23,541 bases of DNA from JAGOLU01 sp964542665 (lineage in GTDB: Bacteria > Patescibacteriota > Microgenomatia > UBA1406 > GWC2-37-13), in NCBI GenBank assembly GCA_964542665.1, contig CAZIUF010000014.1, forward strand, positions 1 to 23,541. The letters run 5' to 3'. A program made the position numbers and the translations under genes. Numbering within the stretch: position 1 is the stretch's first letter; each line of letters starts with the position of its first letter. The notes under the pieces were generated by a model, which saw only the letters and a list, made by a program, of their open reading frames with translations, searched no databases and was not told the origin of the DNA. Below, piece by piece: positions 20,842 to 23,541 of the stretch.

Positions 20842-22278
20842 TCAGAACTCGTTCCACAGCAGCTGATTGTAAACCTCATGATGATAGATCACTTCGCCCT
20901 TTTTGACCCTCGTGCCCAACTCAAGCGGACTCCGATCAGCTACCATTTCTTTTAAGTCCAGATATCTTTTTTTCACATCTTCATCGAGTGCCTGACTCAT
21001 CCACTCACTTTGGCGAAATGCCTGGATAGCACTTTGTATCGTGCCAGGCAGACATCGCACCCGCGGACGTTTATCATCAGATTTTTTTTCTACTTGTCCC
21101 TCGATACCTGTCTTTAACAGGGTGAAAAATACGAGGTACGGATTGGCGTCAGGTGCAACACTGCGGACCTCGATCCGGGCAGATTTTTCGGTGTGTACAG
21201 GGATGCGGATCATCGAGCCTCTATCTTTTTCTGATACTTTGATTTCATTGGGTGCTTCATAGTGTGGGTCGAGCCGACGATAGGCGTTCACCGATGGATT
21301 CAGGGCAAGACACATGTCGTTGGCACTGGTGAGAATCCTATCTATGAATGTCCAGGCGATAGGGGAGAGATACCCATTTCCCTTTTTATCATGAAAAATA
21401 TTTTTCCCGTTTTTACTAAGCGATATATTGGTATGCATGCCGCTTCCATTGATCCCTACGATTGGTTTGGGCAGAAATGACGCGGTCATCCCCATATTAC
21501 GCGCGACTTGTCGGCAGATGAGCTTGTAAAGCATCACTTGATCAGCGGCAGTCAGTGCGTCGGCATATGAGTAGTTGAGCTCAAACTGTGAAGGGGCGAC
21601 TTCTGGATGATCTTTCTCATTTTCGAATCCCATCGCTCGTTGTGCTTCGGCACATCTATCGATGAATATACGAAGTGTGTCCGTGGGGAGCGAGTGGTAG
21701 TAGCCGCCACTTGATACAAGTGAAAATCCCTGTCTTTCCTCATATTCTTTCTCGGCATCTGGTCCCTTGAGTAAAAATCCCTCTACTTCGGTGGCAATAT
21801 ATGCAGTGTATCCATGCATCTTCTCAATATGTTTCAAGTATTCTGCTAGCCTCCCTCGTAGGTCCATAGGATAGACAGTCCCATCTTGATTGAGAACCCT
21901 TCCCATGATCATGACTTTTCCTGGCCCAAAAATATCTGATGGTAGCCACCAAAAAGATCCCCAATCTATCCCGAGGCGCAGATCAGACTCGACCTGTCGG
22001 GAAAATCCCCGGACCGATGATCCGTCGAAAGTAAGTCCATCATATGCACTCAAGAAAAATTTCTTATCGTAATCAAGCATATGGAGTCGTCCCTCGAGAT
22101 CCGAAAAACTGATCGTGACCGCTTTGATCCTTTTTTCTTTTTTGAGATAGTCTAAATAGTGTGTCTTGAGTTCTGCCTGAGACATAGATGACGCCCTGCG
22201 TTTTTTGGAGGCGAGATTGAGTTCTTCGAGCGATTCGTAGGGGATCTGGAGGAATGATTTTATAGTATTTTCATCCAT
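20842..22278 (-). CDS. glnA: Glutamine synthetase
   Basis: The 478-residue cytoplasmic enzyme joins ammonia to glutamate using ATP. The N-terminal beta-grasp has the DGSSVRGF latch. The catalytic domain has EVEGFLL (metal Glu), HPEVAPSQFELNYSYADAL, GINGSGMHTNISLSKNGKN (ammonia/glutamate site), NPSVNAYRRLDPHYEAP (ATP site) and RIEVRSVAPDANPY. The Tyr adenylylation motif near the C-terminus of GSI-beta is not seen, nor the clear 25-residue insert, so it fits GSI-alpha or a related archaeal/CPR type. About 35 extra residues precede the usual start. It is monocistronic with a good promoter at 22312-22339 and no Shine-Dalgarno site. It supplies the organism with glutamine despite a small genome. 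Confidence 0.93.
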   Translation of the reverse strand: MDENTIKSFLQIPYESLEELNLASKKRRASSMSQAELKTHYLDYLKKEKRIKAVTISFSDLEGRLHMLDYDKKFFLSAYDGLTFDGSSVRGFSRQVESDLRLGIDWGSFWWLPSDIFGPGKVMIMGRVLNQDGTVYPMDLRGRLAEYLKHIEKMHGYTAYIATEVEGFLLKGPDAEKEYEERQGFSLVSSGGYYHSLPTDTLRIFIDRCAEAQRAMGFENEKDHPEVAPSQFELNYSYADALTAADQVMLYKLICRQVARNMGMTASFLPKPIVGINGSGMHTNISLSKNGKNIFHDKKGNGYLSPIAWTFIDRILTSANDMCLALNPSVNAYRRLDPHYEAPNEIKVSEKDRGSMIRIPVHTEKSARIEVRSVAPDANPYLVFFTLLKTGIEGQVEKKSDDKRPRVRCLPGTIQSAIQAFRQSEWMSQALDEDVKKRYLDLKEMVADRSPLELGTRVKKGEVIYHHEVYNQLLWNEF

Positions 22279-22311
22279 AGATATGTTAATAAATGAATAT
22301 ATTACAGTAAA

Positions 22312-22339
22312 ATAATAGATTACTAATCTAATTTGTCAA
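22312..22339 (-). promoter_or_regulatory. Promoter of glutamine synthetase gene
   Basis: TTGACA (22339-22334), a 16-nt spacer and TATTAT (22317-22312) on the minus strand, 33 nt before ATG 22278. Confidence 0.7.
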
Positions 22340-22481
22340 TGAATAATGATGTTTATGAATAAATATGGCACTACAGCCTCAATTTAGGGTGGGCCAGTTC
22401 GAGAGATTATCTTTAAAAAATCGCTAACAAGCACAGAAAGTGGTACTTAAAACATCCCCAAGGCTACAAGGAAAAGTTAGC

Positions 22482-22487
22482 TATAAT
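22482..22487 (+). promoter_or_regulatory. -10 box of tRNA-Ser(ACT) promoter
   Basis: A perfect TATAAT lies 10 nt before the mature tRNA 5' end; it shares the AGCTATAATA context with the first tRNA-Ser. Confidence 0.5.
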
Positions 22488-22497
22488 AAGACGTTTT

Positions 22498-22585
22498 GGA
22501 AGCGTCGCATAGTGGTCGAGTGCAGCGGTTTACTAAACCGCCGACCTTTACCGGTCCGTGAGTTCGAATCTCACCGCTTCCGCCA
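22498..22585 (+). tRNA. tRNA-Ser with unusual anticodon ACT
   Basis: A complete type II tRNA. The acceptor stem is GGAAGCG (22498-22504) with CGCTTCC (22575-22581), discriminator G22582 and encoded CCA (22583-22585). The D stem is GCA/TGC; the anticodon stem is GCGGT/ACCGC around loop TTACTAA. The long variable arm is GACC/GGTC (22543-22556) and the T arm is GTGAG-TTCGAAT-CTCAC. The anticodon at 22532-22534 is ACT, where bacterial tRNA-Ser for AGU/AGC has GCT. The rest of the molecule is normal for serine, with no sign of decay. A34 would read AGU alone or, if made inosine, AGU and AGC. Confidence 0.93.
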
Positions 22586-22591
22586 AGTTTT

Positions 22592-23149
22592 ATGGATCAA
22601 TATATAAAGGTTGAGTCTGATCATATTCACTTGTTCAGGGGTGGTCATATTTTAATTTCATGTCAATGGATTGAAAAAATAATGGTTGACTTGATAATCT
22701 TGAAAATGCATCCGAAAATACATAGAAGATTTAATATGCCCTTGCCATACATTATTCCAAGAATAATGATTGAGGAAAGGCAAAAATTTTGGAAAAAGGA
22801 TTTTTGGGAAATTAAGAAAGAGTTCTTCAAACTATTTGATCCAGATATTGTCATAAGGAAAAAGATAGAAAAAGTTAATGTAATTAGAAATATTCTAAGT
22901 CACTCTAATGTTAAATTAGGTCAGAAGTTCTTTCTTTACTCACCAAAAAATGGTCAGAAGTTGACTGAGGCCTGGACAGCTCTTAACCTAACTAAAGTAA
23001 ATGATCAGTTTAAACCCATTGTTTTAAAAACAGATTATTCACTTGAGATAAATTATCTTCACGATTTTGAGATAATTCAATCATTAGATCAAGAGTATTT
23101 CTCAATGGAAGCTGATAAATTGGGGATTATCTATAGTCATATAAGGTAG
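22592..23149 (+). CDS. HEPN-motif protein (putative ribonuclease)
   Basis: The 185-residue product is basic and mostly helical. Its best feature is VNVIRNILSHSNV (about 95-107), where R99-N100...H104 is the R-N-x3-H form of the HEPN catalytic motif (R-x4-6-H). Earlier helices (HILISCQWIEKIMVDLIILK and EERQKFWKKDFWEIKKEFFK) fit a HEPN bundle. HEPN proteins are often RNases in toxin-antitoxin, abortive-infection or CRISPR settings. The C-terminal part (about 115-185) is unassigned. It starts 6 nt after the tRNA CCA end, with no RBS. Its DNA is AT-rich (about 30% GC in 22681-22740), unlike the glutamine synthetase gene. No antitoxin gene is visible. The family is inferred from one motif, so function is tentative. 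Confidence 0.65.
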   Translation: MDQYIKVESDHIHLFRGGHILISCQWIEKIMVDLIILKMHPKIHRRFNMPLPYIIPRIMIEERQKFWKKDFWEIKKEFFKLFDPDIVIRKKIEKVNVIRNILSHSNVKLGQKFFLYSPKNGQKLTEAWTALNLTKVNDQFKPIVLKTDYSLEINYLHDFEIIQSLDQEYFSMEADKLGIIYSHIR

Positions 23150-23335
23150 AACAGTAAAACACTGTAAGTACAGAAGGTTTTAGATTCGACTTCCTGATCT
23201 ATTCTAGAATTTGGACGAAAACTATTTATTTTTCTCGAACACAAGCTACTAATTAGTTCATTGTGAGACGATAAATCTATGAACTGATTTTATTAATAGC
23301 AATCTAAGTATTAATTGAGGCAATACAATAAACAT
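23150..23335. other. AT-rich intergenic stretch
   Basis: No frame or RNA gene was found. A small hairpin ACAGT-AAAAC-ACTGT (23151-23165) follows the HEPN stop without a U-run. No copy of the tRNA-Ser 3' end was found here. Confidence 0.4.
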
Positions 23336-23541
23336 ATGCGCATCTGGGATATACATCCAAAGCACCTGTGCCGGAAACACTTGCTCGGCGAACACCGAGA
23401 ACTTCACGGGCTTTGGAATATTTTAACCACACATAAAGGCAAGGGTGGGTATGCACACCATCCAGAAACCTTACGTTGGGTAGGTAAACGAAAAGCGCTC
23501 TACTTGCGGCATGAGGCGCTGATAAAAGAGTTTTCTCGTCG
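23336..23541 (+). CDS. Pyrimidine-dimer DNA glycosylase (T4 endonuclease V family), 3' part missing
   Basis: The frame starts at ATG 23336 and is open to the right edge, 68 codons. It begins MRIWDIHPKHLCRKHLLGEH then RELHGLW, the classic start of the Pyr_excise family. The H-L-x-x-E-x-R-E-L signature aligns with T4 endonuclease V, placing R21 and E22 at its R22 and catalytic E23. These small enzymes flip out and excise UV-made pyrimidine dimers and then nick the strand. T4 endonuclease V uses the amino group of Thr2 as nucleophile; here residue 2 is Arg, as in other bacterial members. The C-terminal half is beyond the window. The gene is less AT-rich than the sequence before it. Confidence 0.88.
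   Translation, partial: MRIWDIHPKHLCRKHLLGEHRELHGLWNILTTHKGKGGYAHHPETLRWVGKRKALYLRHEALIKEFSR

Noticed and set aside
22586..23335. A second island integrated at tRNA-Ser(ACT)
   Set aside because: The DNA is AT-rich and follows the tRNA, but no copy of the tRNA 3' end occurs before the next gene, and there is no recombinase.

Overview
The window looks like a bacterial metagenome-assembled contig (two 10-N scaffold gaps), most plausibly from the Candidate Phyla Radiation / Patescibacteria. The hints are small genomes-style compact genes, Thr-Pro-rich extracellular linkers, dedicated sortases, many starts without a Shine-Dalgarno sequence, and normal use of TGA as stop (so not a Gracilibacteria-type code). 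The taxon is an inference from gene style, not from a marker gene.

Layout. 1-1456: a partial coiled-coil gene leaving the left edge, a GNAT acetyltransferase and a small exported PLDc_N-type membrane protein. 1457-1543: tRNA-Ser(GGA). 1527-10376: a genomic island of about 8.8 kb. Its left end lies inside the 3' end of tRNA-Ser, and its right end is an exact 19-bp copy of that 3' end (1527-1545 and 10358-10376). The island is visibly more AT-rich than its flanks and holds two convergent operons plus one FBP/FusB-type zinc-finger gene. No integrase is visible. The plus operon encodes an MccF-type S66 peptidase, a methyltransferase, an Mrp/NBP35 ATPase, an APH-fold kinase and a purine nucleoside phosphorylase. 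The minus operon encodes an AsnRS paralogue without an anticodon-binding domain, an adenosine-deaminase-type amidohydrolase, a second methyltransferase and a Nudix hydrolase. These are chemistries of nucleosides and aminoacyl adenylates, so the island may be a peptidyl- or aminoacyl-nucleoside making, salvage or immunity module. That functional reading is a hypothesis.

10432-13026 is a P2-like P-type cation ATPase with altered ion-site residues. 13041-18374 is a surface-protein/sortase operon on the minus strand: promoter, strong RBS, a large exported Thr-Pro-linker protein broken by one frameshift and one gap, a complete sortase, the last 23 codons of a second sortase cut by the other gap, and a terminator. 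The surface protein carries an LPGTG anchor in its middle, followed directly by a second signal-peptide-like segment.

18451-22497 is ordinary chromosomal content: DoxX-like membrane protein, DsbB-like oxidoreductase, GIY-YIG protein, membrane-anchored cytochrome b5 domain, YdeI/OmdA family protein and glutamine synthetase. 22498-23541 holds a second tRNA-Ser with the very unusual anticodon ACT, an AT-rich HEPN-motif protein starting 6 nt after the tRNA CCA end, and the start of a pyrimidine-dimer DNA glycosylase gene running off the right edge.
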